Below, piece by piece: positions 1-8,562 of a stretch of DNA of 64,000 bases (position 1 is its first letter; each line of letters starts with the position of its first letter). The DNA is from Craterilacuibacter sinensis (lineage in GTDB: Bacteria; Pseudomonadota; Gammaproteobacteria; Burkholderiales; Chromobacteriaceae). Position numbers and translations under genes: made by a program. The notes beneath the pieces were generated by a model. It worked only from the letters and a program-made list of their open reading frames with translations, was not told where the DNA came from and searched no databases. Location of the stretch: contig NZ_WSSB01000003.1 of the NCBI RefSeq assembly GCF_009831765.1, positions 1-64,000 on the forward strand, written 5' to 3'.

Positions 1-345
1 CGTGGCACGAGCAAGTGAAACTCGCCAGACGTGGTAATCGCTGTTTTCTTGATGCAGATTCCCGATTTCTCATTTGGCAATCCCTCCGGAAATTAGCTGC
101 GGTTAAAAGTAGAATTTTCCCCAATGCAGTCCGAGGGGGTTGCATGAAGATGTCACGCTCGGCGGCATGACCCTGAAACAGAAATTCGCACTGTTAACCA
201 ACTCTACTTCTCGCATTGCTAAAAATGGGGGGATTACCAAGAGGCTGCACTGTAAACCGGAGATAGATGCCTGATCCCTCGCTCAAGCGGGGCGCTAATG
301 ATTAGCCATGTGGCTCGCTTAGTCTTGGAAGGTAGTGCATCAGGC
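1..345. other. Left edge without a recognisable gene
   Basis: I see no credible coding sequence here; open frames are short and lack good start sites. The stretch is mixed in composition and precedes the left copy of the 140-bp repeat. It probably belongs to another mobile or scrambled segment upstream of the island, but I recognise no transposase or integrase. Confidence 0.5.
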
Positions 346-485
346 TTGGCCCAAATTGGCCATCCCGTTATGCTTTCTATGAGCAAAGGGTGCAGATTCT
401 TGCAAGTCGTTGCACGTATAAGTACTTGTATTTGTTTGTTTTTCATTTGTAGTCAATGGGTTGCGAAACGGTCTGCCTGCACTGT
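346..485 (+). repeat. Left copy of 140-bp direct repeat bounding the island
   Basis: It aligns without gaps to 11515-11654 and differs at about nine positions by eye. Both copies begin TTGGCCCAAATTGGCC and end CTGCCTGCACTGT. The right copy continues into a tRNA-Asn 3' half, but this copy continues directly into the middle of a coding sequence. It looks like the end of a related integrated element whose tRNA-derived attachment half has been lost. Confidence 0.9.
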
Positions 486-1295
486 GGCCTGGACGTGGCC
501 CTGTCCTGGCAACAAGGGTATGCAGAGCTGGAAGACGTAGATGGCGAGACACTGCGCGAGTGTCTGCTGGCGCATATGCGCGGGTGCAGTCGGGCACCCG
601 AGTTCAACTTTATGGTCCAAACCGACAGCGCTGCTCCTTGCCCGGTGCAGCACCTTTGCAAGATTAGTCCGGCCGACTATCAGACCGCCGCGCAGGCCAT
701 GGCCGATGACCAGCGGGCCTTGGGGTTTCTGGCCGGTTTCGCGACCGATACGGTAGTGGGTAACAAGGGTTTTGTCAGCCCAACAGCGTTCGATTTTTCT
801 TCGGGCAACCAGAAACTGGCTCAGAAATTCTGCGGCTTGGCCGCTTTGCTGGATCCGGATAGCCGGCGGGGGCGAAAAGCACTTCCGACAGAGGTTTTGC
901 TGGAAGCCGCGTTGTTGGGCGGGGTGTACGCACGCGATCAGCATAGTCTGGGCTGGGATCCGGTTATCTTGAAAAGCCATGGCTACGCAGGCAAGGCGCC
1001 GACCAACGATACCCAACTGTCCCAGCCTTGGCTGACGTGGCTGGCTGTCGAGTCCTTGCCGTGGCATCCACTGGTGCCGGACGGGAACAATCGTGCGGTG
1101 ACCACCGGCTGGCGCAGGGGAGGTGCCTATCTGTGGCCGGAGTGGACCTGTCCGTTGACGGCCCCAGAGGTGCGGTTGCTGCGCGCGCGGCCTGTCGATA
1201 CGCTGGGCTATCTGCCCGGCGTACAGGGGGTATGGCTGTCACGTCGTATCGGCGTCGGCGAGTTCAACTTTTTTGCCCCCGCAACGCGAACCTGA
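456..1295 (+). pseudogene. 5'-truncated gene fused to the left repeat, function unknown
   Basis: The open frame encodes 279 residues, but the first ten come from the 140-bp repeat, which ends at 485. The original 5' part was therefore replaced when repeat and gene were joined. The remaining protein is well composed, with blocks such as RALGFLAGFATDTVV, SPTAFDFSSGNQK and, near the end, WLAVESLPWHPLVPDG followed by TTGWRRGG and LWPEWTCPL. I do not recognise the family with certainty. The C-terminal style recalls large proteins of CRISPR and other defence loci, and a CRISPR-repeat-like unit lies about 165 bp downstream. It is probably not functional in its present form, although the frame is open to its stop. 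Confidence 0.55.
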
Positions 1296-1461
1296 AGCGG
1301 CCATGTTTTGCCTGTCAGGTTCGCATACACCGTCAGCTCAAGTAGGAGAAGGCATTTGCCTGTTGCTGCGTAGCAAAGGAGAGTCCGAATGGTGGACTGC
1401 GCTTGGGTTCGCGCAATGGGCCGTTTTTACCCCATCTTTACAACGGGTTATCAGGGGTTGG

Positions 1462-1497
1462 GTGTTATCCGGCCGTGAGGCCGGACTTCGTTGAAGC
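1462..1497 (+). CRISPR. Single CRISPR-repeat-like unit with leader-like sequence upstream
   Basis: A 36-nt unit carries a perfect 7-bp stem (TCCGGCC at 1468-1474, GGCCGGA at 1479-1485, loop GTGA) and ends TTCGTTGAAGC, an ending type common in CRISPR repeats. Just upstream, 1420-1460 has a T-rich and AAC-rich stretch ending GGGGTTGG that resembles a CRISPR leader. No second unit is found at the expected 30-40 nt distance, so at most it is a collapsed or truncated array. Alternatively it is an ordinary hairpin. Confidence 0.35.
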
Positions 1498-1535
1498 ATG
1501 CCCTGCCTTTGTGGTGGGTGAACTCGACTCACTAG

Positions 1536-1811
1536 CTAGTTGCGCAAGATGCGCTTGTAGCGGTGGCCAACGGTGATGATCTGTCCGCTGGTTGAAACCA
1601 CAACGTATGCGTTGAGCTGGTTTTCCAACTGTTTAACATGGGATGCCCCGACATGCTTGCGCAGTTGGATACGGCGCGTCTTGTCGAAATAGCGGATCAC
1701 GGCCCCTTTATGGTCATAAGCCTTGCGGCCCCATTCGATCAGGTAGTGGATGGTTGACCCGGTAATGGCCCGTTGCTTCATTTGAGTGAGTGCGTGATTG
1801 CTAATCTGCAT
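1536..1811 (-). CDS. DUF4258-like small protein
   Basis: This 91-residue protein starts at the ATG at 1811 (MQISNHALTQM). A GTG at 1880 would add 23 residues of poor quality, so I prefer the internal ATG. The pattern HALTQMKQRAI near the N terminus, then a central strand region and a C-terminal VVVSTSGQIITVGHRYKRI, fits DUF4258, a small beta-rich family often found with mobile elements and sometimes in toxin-like contexts. No partner antitoxin is seen next to it. It is transcribed away from the nuclease-helicase gene, with the shared region holding inverted repeats. A role is not assigned. Confidence 0.55.
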   Translation of the reverse strand: MQISNHALTQMKQRAITGSTIHYLIEWGRKAYDHKGAVIRYFDKTRRIQLRKHVGASHVKQLENQLNAYVVVSTSGQIITVGHRYKRILRN

Positions 1812-1860
1812 GGCGATCCCCCGACAAGCTGTGGCGATGGCGTCAGTGTGCTGGATAGTA

Positions 1861-1929
1861 TGGCTCATGGAATGAGCCACCTGCTGAAAATTTACGAGCT
1901 CGTTCCGTGAGCTAGTAAACGTGGTAAAT
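1861..1929. promoter_or_regulatory. Candidate operator region for the nuclease-helicase/WYL operon
   Basis: Three dyads are packed here: TGGCTCAT-gga-ATGAGCCA (1861-1879, perfect 8-bp arms), AATTTAC (1889-1895) with GTAAATT (1923-1929), and an AGCTCG/CGTGAGCT pair between them (1898-1914). They precede the first gene of an operon that encodes a WYL regulator, so autoregulatory binding is a reasonable inference. The downstream gene has a ribosome binding site AAGGGGG before its ATG at 1961. Confidence 0.45.
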
Positions 1930-1960
1930 TCCCCTTTCTGTCTTATGACAAGGGGGTTTC

Positions 1961-4900
1961 ATGCAACGGATAGCCGGCGAGATTGTCCTATCGGCAAGCG
2001 ATCTTTCAAATTTTTCCGAGTGTTCGCACCGGACATGGCTAGATCGCCTGCACCTGGATCATCCGATGGTTAAGGCTCAGGATGACGAACAGGCACTGCT
2101 TGTACAGGGGAAAGGCTATCAGCACGAAGAAGCCTTCTTTGGTCGGATAAAGGCCGAGGCAGACAGCTGGGTCAAGATCGAGACTGACTGGCCGCTCCCC
2201 AAAAAGCTGGCTGAAACCAGGGCGGCCATCCGCGACGGGGTAGCGGTGATCTATCAGGCGACGCTTAAGCGTGGCCGCCTGATGGGCCATGCAGATTTTC
2301 TGATCAGAACCCATCGTGGCAGCAAGGGGCAATGGCTGTACGAGGTGGCGGATACCAAGTTGGCCCGGTCGACCAAGGGCAAGTTTTTGCTCCAGCTTTG
2401 TTTCTATTCGGATCTGCTCTCCGACCTGACCGGTGAACTGCCTCAGCACATGCACGTGGAGTTGGGGGACGGGCAGCGCGAGAGCTTCAGGGTGGGTGAC
2501 TACTTTCACTATTACCGTGCGCTGCAGACAAGCTTGCTCGATTATCTTGCCGCCTACCCCGATGAAACCCACGCTCCATACCCGAGCCCTTGCGACCATT
2601 GCAGTCTGTGCCCATGGCGGGAGCGTTGTGCTGACCGGCGGGTCGCCGACGACCATTTGTCTGCCGTTGCGGGCATTACGCGCCAACAGATTGCCCGACT
2701 CGAAGCTGCTGATATCCGTACGCTGGCCTCGCTCGGGACATTAGACGCAAGTCAGCGCATTCCCCAGTTCACTCCCCAGACCTTGCTGAAATTGCGTGAG
2801 CAGGCACGCCTGCAACTCATGGAACGGCAGACGGGCCAGCCGCTTGTCGAATTGCTTCCGGTGGAAGCGGATCTCGTACGAGGTTTTGCCCGGTTGCCCA
2901 AACCGGATAACGGGGATGTCTTCTTTGATATGGAAGGCGACCCGATGCAGGACGGCGGGCTCGAATACCTGTTCGGCCTGTACTACTTCGATGCGGGCAA
3001 ACCGGTGTTCAAGGTTTTCTGGGCACATGACCGGGCTGAAGAGCGGCAAGCCTTCATCGATTTTATCGATTTTGTGATGGCTCGCCGCACTGCCTACCCC
3101 GGCATGCACGTCTATCACTATGCGCATTACGAGAACACGGCGATCAAGCGGTTGATGACGTTGCATGGGGTGCGCGAATCTGCCGTGGACCAGTTGCTGC
3201 GCGAGCACCGATTGGTGGATTTGTACAAGGTAGTACGGGAGGGAATCCGCGTCTCGAAGGACAGTTACTCGATCAAGGCGATTGAGACGTTTTATTCGGA
3301 AAAGCGAGCTTCCGATGTGAAGAAAGCGACCGACAGCATCGTCGTTTACGAGCAATGGCGCGAATCCCAGGATCCGAGCCTGCTCGAATCCATCCGCCAG
3401 TACAACGAGGAGGACTGTCGCTCGACCTGGAAGTTGCGCGACTGGTTACTTTCACTGCGTCCCGCAGATTTGGCGTGGTTCGCGGCAGGGGCTGCGACAG
3501 AGGCAACGACGACTGGGCGAAGCAAGTCCGATAAGACGCTTGAACACGAACAGAGGCTGGAGACTTTCCACCAGCGTCTGCTTGTACGCCCAGAAAATCC
3601 TTCGCTTGATCCGGAGTTGGCTAATTTGGTCGATTCGCTGCTTGATTTTCATCGCCGGGCGGCGAAGCCACAGTGGTGGGCGTTGTTCGAGCGCCAAGAG
3701 GCGGATCTATCCGACTTGATGGAGGAGCCTGAAGTCATCGCCGGACTGTATGGTCCCGAATATGTCGATGATGGCGAGCGGCACCCGATCTACCGTTACC
3801 ACTATCCTGAGCAGGATTTCAAGGTCAGAGCTGGCGATCGCGCGGTTCGCCTCGACAACCTCAAGGAGCTTGTGGTTGCAAACATAAATGAAGAAGCCAA
3901 TTTCGTCGAGCTGGAGATCCCCTTGGCCAAAGGCGAACTTACGCCTCCAGTGAACATTTCTATTTCGATCGGTGCCCCGGTCAATACGAGCACGATCCAG
4001 GCTGCCTTATTCGATTTCGCGGATGCCCTTATCCGTGGCGACGGCCGCTACAAAGCCGTTATCGCTTATTTGCAGAGGCAAGCACCAACGCTTGTGGGAG
4101 TGAAGCCCGGGCAGCCGATTGTCGGTGCGACCGTTACCCCCCTCACGGCAGCCATTGCTGCGGCTGAGCGGCTTGATTCATCCTACCTGTTTATTCAGGG
4201 CCCTCCTGGTACAGGCAAGACCTATACCGGCTCGCATCTGATAGCCGGTTTGTTGCAGGCAGGGAAACGCATTGCCGTTTCGTCGAACAGCCATAAGGCC
4301 ATCAACAACTTGCTGGCAGCAGTAGATAAGCGAATGGAGGCGGCGGGCTGTTCCTATTACGGAATCAAGAAAATATCGAAGCCGGAACAGGCGATCGAGA
4401 GCCGGTTTATTGAGAACTATGACTCAGACGCAGCAATTCTGAAGGCCTCGCCCGTCCCGCAACTGGTGGGAGGAACAGCTTGGACACTTGCCAAGGCAGG
4501 TTTCAGGGAGGCGTTCGACTACCTGTTCATCGACGAGGCAGGGCAGGTTTCCTTGGCCAACACCATCGCAATGGGGATGTGTGCAAAAAACATCATCTTG
4601 CTCGGCGATCAGATGCAGCTTGGGCAGCCGATCCAGGGTAGCCATCCAGGCCGCAGCGGCGAGTCGGCATTGGAGTTTCTTCTGAATGGGGAGCCGACCA
4701 TCTCTCCGGAAAAAGGCATTTTTCTGGACCTGAGCTATCGCATGCATCCCGACGTATGCCGGTTCATCTCGGATGCGATCTACGAGTCGCGACTGCGCTC
4801 GGCGGAAGTTGCGCTGGGCAGAAAGCTTGTCCTGAATAATTGCGCGCACCCGGCCCTCCGTGCGACCGGAATCCGGTACGTTCCAATCGCGCACAATGCC

Positions 4901-5335
4901 TGCTCGCAACGAAGCGAGGAGGAAGCGACAGCCGTGCGGGACATTGTTGAAAACCTTCTTTCCCAGCGTTACCTGGACGATGCGGGAAACGAACTTCCTT
5001 TCACGCTCGAGAACATCCTGGTTGTGGCTCCGTACAACATGCAGGTCAATTTGCTGAAGCGGAGGCTTCCGGAAGGAGCGAGGGTTGGAACGGTAGACAA
5101 ATTTCAGGGGCAGGAAGCCGAGGTGGTCATCGTTTCGATGGCGACCTCGAGTGCAGAGCACCTTCCCCGGAACCTGGATTTCCTGTTCAGCAAGAACCGG
5201 ATCAACGTGGCGGTCTCGCGGGCGAAGTGCCTCTCCATCGTCCTTTTCAGCCCGAAGCTGCTCAACCTGCGCTGCAAGTCTCCCGAGGAAATGGCGTTGG
5301 TCAATACATTTGCCTACTTGAAGGGGGTGAGCTGA
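1961..5335 (+). CDS. Cas4/RecB-like nuclease fused to SF1 helicase (TM0106-type)
   Basis: This 1124-residue protein joins nuclease and helicase modules. The N-terminal RecB/Cas4-like nuclease carries the DTK of a PD-(D/E)XK site at about residues 131-133 and cysteines at 21, 211, 214, 217 and 223 (CDHCSLCPWRERC), which should bind an iron-sulphur cluster. A second nuclease-like fold of the YprB/RNase H type begins near 320 (FFDMEGDPM). A Upf1/Dna2-type SF1 helicase follows: Walker A GPPGTGKT at 747, LFIDEAGQ near 855, GTVDKFQGQEAEV near 1044 and NVAVSRAK near 1082. It likely unwinds and cuts DNA. It ends one base before the ATG of the WYL gene, implying translational coupling. Location in a defence island suggests anti-phage activity, which is inference. 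Confidence 0.85.
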   Translation: MQRIAGEIVLSASDLSNFSECSHRTWLDRLHLDHPMVKAQDDEQALLVQGKGYQHEEAFFGRIKAEADSWVKIETDWPLPKKLAETRAAIRDGVAVIYQATLKRGRLMGHADFLIRTHRGSKGQWLYEVADTKLARSTKGKFLLQLCFYSDLLSDLTGELPQHMHVELGDGQRESFRVGDYFHYYRALQTSLLDYLAAYPDETHAPYPSPCDHCSLCPWRERCADRRVADDHLSAVAGITRQQIARLEAADIRTLASLGTLDASQRIPQFTPQTLLKLREQARLQLMERQTGQPLVELLPVEADLVRGFARLPKPDNGDVFFDMEGDPMQDGGLEYLFGLYYFDAGKPVFKVFWAHDRAEERQAFIDFIDFVMARRTAYPGMHVYHYAHYENTAIKRLMTLHGVRESAVDQLLREHRLVDLYKVVREGIRVSKDSYSIKAIETFYSEKRASDVKKATDSIVVYEQWRESQDPSLLESIRQYNEEDCRSTWKLRDWLLSLRPADLAWFAAGAATEATTTGRSKSDKTLEHEQRLETFHQRLLVRPENPSLDPELANLVDSLLDFHRRAAKPQWWALFERQEADLSDLMEEPEVIAGLYGPEYVDDGERHPIYRYHYPEQDFKVRAGDRAVRLDNLKELVVANINEEANFVELEIPLAKGELTPPVNISISIGAPVNTSTIQAALFDFADALIRGDGRYKAVIAYLQRQAPTLVGVKPGQPIVGATVTPLTAAIAAAERLDSSYLFIQGPPGTGKTYTGSHLIAGLLQAGKRIAVSSNSHKAINNLLAAVDKRMEAAGCSYYGIKKISKPEQAIESRFIENYDSDAAILKASPVPQLVGGTAWTLAKAGFREAFDYLFIDEAGQVSLANTIAMGMCAKNIILLGDQMQLGQPIQGSHPGRSGESALEFLLNGEPTISPEKGIFLDLSYRMHPDVCRFISDAIYESRLRSAEVALGRKLVLNNCAHPALRATGIRYVPIAHNACSQRSEEEATAVRDIVENLLSQRYLDDAGNELPFTLENILVVAPYNMQVNLLKRRLPEGARVGTVDKFQGQEAEVVIVSMATSSAEHLPRNLDFLFSKNRINVAVSRAKCLSIVLFSPKLLNLRCKSPEEMALVNTFAYLKGVS

Positions 5336-5336
5336 G

Positions 5337-6323
5337 ATGACGCAGGCTGCACGGCTACGCACCATCATGGCAATCCTCGAAACAAGCAGGCATCCGGTAC
5401 ACAAAGATGTATTTCTGAGCGAACTGGACGTATCGCCAGCAACATTCAAACGCGATCTCGATGTGCTGAGGGATCAGTTCCAGGCGCCGATCGCATGGAT
5501 GCGGGGGGAGGCTGGTTTTCAGCGTGGCTACGTGCTTGAGGACAAGGAATGGTCTTCCGGAAAGTTGGGCCTGCCCAGAGCCTGGTTCACCGCGACAGAA
5601 ATTTATGCGCTATTGATGATCGATACGCTGGCCAGTCACATTGCACCTGGTTTGCTGACGGAGCACTTGCAGCCACTTATCTCGCGCATTTCCCTTGCGC
5701 TTAGTGCAGCTGAAGACGCTCCCGAGGACATTCGCTCGCGTGTCCAGCTTCTGTCTTCGTCAGCGAGAAGGCGGGAGGCGCCCCAATTCGAGCATGTAGC
5801 CAGGGCGACGGTGCGCAGGTTGCGTCTGGAGATCTTGTACTTTACCAGAAGCCGGAATGAACGAAATATCCGCACCGTATCACCTCAACGCCTCATTCAT
5901 TACAAGGAAAACTGGTACCTCGTTGCCTTGTGCCACCGTGCGGAGGCGTTACGGGTTTTCGCGTTGGACAGCATAGAGAACGCGAAAGTGTTGGAGACGC
6001 CGGCCAGCGAAGTGGATAAGAAGGCCATTGATGGTGTGATTGGCAAGGACTTCGGGATCTATGCGGGTGGCGACCGGAAGTGGGCGAAGCTGCGTTTCTC
6101 CGCACTCCAGGCTCGGTGGGTCGAGGCTGAGGTTTGGCATCCGGAACAGAAGGCATCCCGTCTGGACGGTGGTTCCCTGCTGCTCGAAGTGCCATACAGC
6201 GACCAGCGCGAGTTGCTGCTCGACGTCCTCAAGTTTGGTGCAGAGGTAGAGGTACTAGAACCACCGGAACTGCGCGCGGAGGTGCGGTCACGTCTACTGC
6301 GAGCTTTTTATCAGTATGAATGA
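5337..6323 (+). CDS. WYL-domain transcriptional regulator
   Basis: This 328-residue protein has an N-terminal helix-turn-helix of the DeoR type (residues 1-60, VSPATFKRDLDVLRD). A WYL domain follows at about 150-225, seen in SPQRLIHYKENWYLVALCH and the conserved RVFALDSI. A WCX-type C-terminal extension runs to the end. WYL proteins commonly sense ligands and repress defence operons such as BREX and CBASS. The gene starts immediately after the nuclease-helicase stop, so the two form one transcription unit and the regulator probably controls its own operon through the dyads at 1861-1929. It could instead be an effector-sensing partner of the nuclease. Confidence 0.88.
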   Translation: MTQAARLRTIMAILETSRHPVHKDVFLSELDVSPATFKRDLDVLRDQFQAPIAWMRGEAGFQRGYVLEDKEWSSGKLGLPRAWFTATEIYALLMIDTLASHIAPGLLTEHLQPLISRISLALSAAEDAPEDIRSRVQLLSSSARRREAPQFEHVARATVRRLRLEILYFTRSRNERNIRTVSPQRLIHYKENWYLVALCHRAEALRVFALDSIENAKVLETPASEVDKKAIDGVIGKDFGIYAGGDRKWAKLRFSALQARWVEAEVWHPEQKASRLDGGSLLLEVPYSDQRELLLDVLKFGAEVEVLEPPELRAEVRSRLLRAFYQYE

Positions 6324-6378
6324 TCTAGTAGCTTACTCTGTGAGCCACTAGTAGGGATAGAATCCTGTATGTTGATAG

Positions 6379-6397
6379 TTTCAATGGTTTATTGAAA
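6379..6397. promoter_or_regulatory. Inverted repeat upstream of the HNH gene
   Basis: TTTCAAT (6379-6385) and ATTGAAA (6391-6397) form a perfect 7-bp dyad with a 5-nt loop in the AT-rich gap between the WYL gene and the HNH gene. It may be an operator or a weak hairpin. The base composition changes sharply at this point, marking the junction of two island modules. Confidence 0.4.
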
Positions 6398-6423
6398 TTT
6401 TAAATATCTTTGAGAGGTTTAAA

Positions 6424-7527
6424 TTGGCTGACATTGTTTACTATTGGAAAAATCTTGAAGATGACCTTATTGCAGGTCGCATTGGTTATCTGCAAGGTGA
6501 TAAAACTAGTTTAAAAAAACACAGTGAAGATCGCTTTTCAGAATATATCTGGATTGTTCGTAAGAGTAATGATCAATTATGGTTGCTCGGTAAGCTTAAA
6601 ATCACGAATAAGAAACCGAAAAATTTTCCTGAAAAAAACAAAAAAGATCATATCTATTATGATGCATCTGAATCGTTCTTTTTTAGGGATGTATCTTTTG
6701 TGAGTGATTGTGTTAAGGATGAGCTCTCTAAAGCAACTGAAAGAATGCGGAAAAGTAATTTCAGAGGTAGCGGATCTGAAGACGTTCTTGAGCCAAAGTT
6801 TGAAGTTGATTTGATTGCTAAAACTAAAGATGCAGAAAAGATCTGTTTGAATGACTTTTTAAGGTTGTTTGAGAAAGATGAGGTGCAGATGCCGCCATAT
6901 CGACGAGCCATAAATCGGAGGGAAGCCATCTCAATTAAAGATCATGATGGAACTTGTGCTGTTTTGAGGTTGAAAAATTCATCCGGAAATGCAATAGATT
7001 ATTCTTCGCAAAATATAAAATTAAAAGACTCTGGCGAAGAGTTACTGGTTGCTAATCTGGGTGATGCTGTGTCGGCTATAGACGTAGATGAATGTAGAAG
7101 GGAGATTGACAAGGTTTTTTTGAATCTAGAGGGCCAAGATATCGATGCAGTCGTTAAGCGAAGAGTCGGGCAAGGTATTTTTAGGAAGTTACTCTTAAAA
7201 TATTTCGGCGGTGTTTGTTGTGTGACGGGGTTGAGCAATATGAGCTTGCTTATTGCATCTCATATTGTCCCATGGTCTAAGTCGGAACCAGATCAGAAGC
7301 TTTGCCCAGACAATGGGTTGCTGCTTTCTGTCTCGATGGATGCTCTATTTGATAAGGGTTTGATCTCTTTTTCGAATGAAGGAGATCTCCTGCTTAGCAA
7401 GGAACTTGATATTGCGACAATTGAAGTCCTTGGTCTTGAACGAAATTTTTCCCTTTCAACGGGGTTGTTGACGGAAAGGCGAGTGAAAAACTTGGCGATA
7501 CATAGGAAAAATAATGGATTTGATTGA
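6424..7527 (+). CDS. HNH endonuclease with N-terminal reader-like domain
   Basis: The protein has 367 residues and starts at a TTG at 6424, supported by GAGAGG about 9 nt upstream and by the N-terminal sequence. Residues 1-95 (IVYYWKNLEDDLIAGRIGYL and following) look like a conserved accessory domain found in front of HNH modules, possibly a modified-base reader. The C-terminal third is an HNH_2-type nuclease with VCCVTG, ASHIVPW near 278 and LLSVSMDALFDKGLISF. It probably cuts foreign or modified DNA and lies just upstream of mcrBC in the same direction. The gene is clearly more AT-rich than the chromosome, consistent with recent transfer. Confidence 0.8.
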   Translation: MADIVYYWKNLEDDLIAGRIGYLQGDKTSLKKHSEDRFSEYIWIVRKSNDQLWLLGKLKITNKKPKNFPEKNKKDHIYYDASESFFFRDVSFVSDCVKDELSKATERMRKSNFRGSGSEDVLEPKFEVDLIAKTKDAEKICLNDFLRLFEKDEVQMPPYRRAINRREAISIKDHDGTCAVLRLKNSSGNAIDYSSQNIKLKDSGEELLVANLGDAVSAIDVDECRREIDKVFLNLEGQDIDAVVKRRVGQGIFRKLLLKYFGGVCCVTGLSNMSLLIASHIVPWSKSEPDQKLCPDNGLLLSVSMDALFDKGLISFSNEGDLLLSKELDIATIEVLGLERNFSLSTGLLTERRVKNLAIHRKNNGFD

Positions 7528-7620
7528 TTTAAAACAAAGTGATGATTTTGCTTGATGGTTGAATATTTTTTACAACCCTAGCAATTCAAGTCATTTTGAT
7601 AATGACAGTGCGAGTTTAGT

Positions 7621-7911
7621 ATGTCTGCTAATAAAGCTAGCAAGAAGGTTGTTAATAAATCAGCATCTTTTAATTATTTAAATTTTTCAAACTATCGCAT
7701 TGGTAGAAATGAAAGTTGGTTGAATTCATTTGCGCTATCTTGGTTGATTCCTCTGGTTTGTGGTGAATTGCTTGCGAAGCACCTACTGAGGCTTCCATTT
7801 TCACCTATTAGGGCATTGCTTGGGCTTGTTTCATTGTTGTCTTCTATTTTTCTGGTTTTTGTTTATGGATTTTTTGGTTTTGTGTATTTGTCGAGTAGTG
7901 GTAGGACTTGA
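7621..7911 (+). CDS. Small hypothetical membrane protein
   Basis: The frame codes for 96 residues with two likely membrane segments, one around LNSFALSWLIPLVCGELL and one around LVSLLSSIFLVFVYGFFGF. It is AT-rich like its neighbours and lies between the HNH gene and the McrBC unit. I see no strong ribosome binding site, so the start is uncertain. I recognise no family. About 270 bases of AT-rich sequence without a gene follow it. It could be a genuine island protein or a chance frame. Confidence 0.4.
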   Translation: MSANKASKKVVNKSASFNYLNFSNYRIGRNESWLNSFALSWLIPLVCGELLAKHLLRLPFSPIRALLGLVSLLSSIFLVFVYGFFGFVYLSSSGRT

Positions 7912-8180
7912 ATGTTTTGCTGCTGTTATTTTTGTTGGGGTTTTGAAGGTTTAGATTTATTTGTGGCGGCCATTTGTTAATATTTTGATGGTTGTTGCCA
8001 CTTGGGGTGCTACTAATAATGGTTTTTTGTCGGTGCTTGTTTTTTGTGGCGTGCAAAGATTTACCTGTTCAATTAATACTTGATGGGGAGTGATGTAAAA
8101 TATCACAGAATGGTTGTGGGTTTGTGTGGAGGTTCTGATTTGCTATGCAATTTATAGTAATTGTATTTATGGAGGTTTGA

Positions 8181-8561
8181 GTGGAAAGTTTTAAGTTAAG
8201 CGGTCAAGAAGGTTTGATTGGTACAACAATTCAAATTGTAATTGATAAAGAGGCGTGGTTGACGAGAAATAAATTTGAGATTTCTTCAGATTTTGTTGGT
8301 TTTATTCCGAAGGATGCTCTTGGGGCTCGTGGGAAAGCTGATGAAGATAAGTACCCTGCTCGAGGTGTTCCTGTTGATTTTGATTATGGGATTGTGCAGA
8401 GTAAGTGCGATATTGCGACTCGATCAAGTGGGGTTATGAGGCCTAGAGATAACTCTGGAATGAGTAAATTTTTGAAGTATTCTAATGCAAAAATTGGTGA
8501 TGTTGTGTGTATTACAAAAACAGGGGAGCGAAGCTTCAAAATTGCTCTTGTTAGGCGTTAA
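8181..8561 (+). CDS. Unknown 126-aa protein translationally coupled to mcrB
   Basis: The frame starts at GTG 8181, with a good ribosome binding site (ATGGAGG) about 6 nt upstream. It ends in TAATGTG, which overlaps the probable GTG start of mcrB. The protein is beta-rich. Its C-terminal part (MSKFLKYSNAKIGDVVCITK, then SFKIALV) resembles the closing strands of B3/EcoRII-N-like DNA-binding pseudobarrels, and the McrB N terminus has a similar pattern. I therefore suggest a DNA-reader or specificity subunit for McrBC, but this is inference. No database family is claimed. Confidence 0.6.
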   Translation: MESFKLSGQEGLIGTTIQIVIDKEAWLTRNKFEISSDFVGFIPKDALGARGKADEDKYPARGVPVDFDYGIVQSKCDIATRSSGVMRPRDNSGMSKFLKYSNAKIGDVVCITKTGERSFKIALVRR

Positions 8562-8562
8562 T

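Noticed and set aside
4424-5449. 341-codon minus-strand open frame
   Set aside because: It lies antisense to the helicase part of the nuclease-helicase gene, with no recognisable motif; the plus strand has all helicase motifs.
8485-8562. Upstream ATG for mcrB overlapping the 126-aa gene
   Set aside because: It would overlap the preceding gene by 77 nt; the GTG at 8563 within TAATGTG fits coupled translation better.
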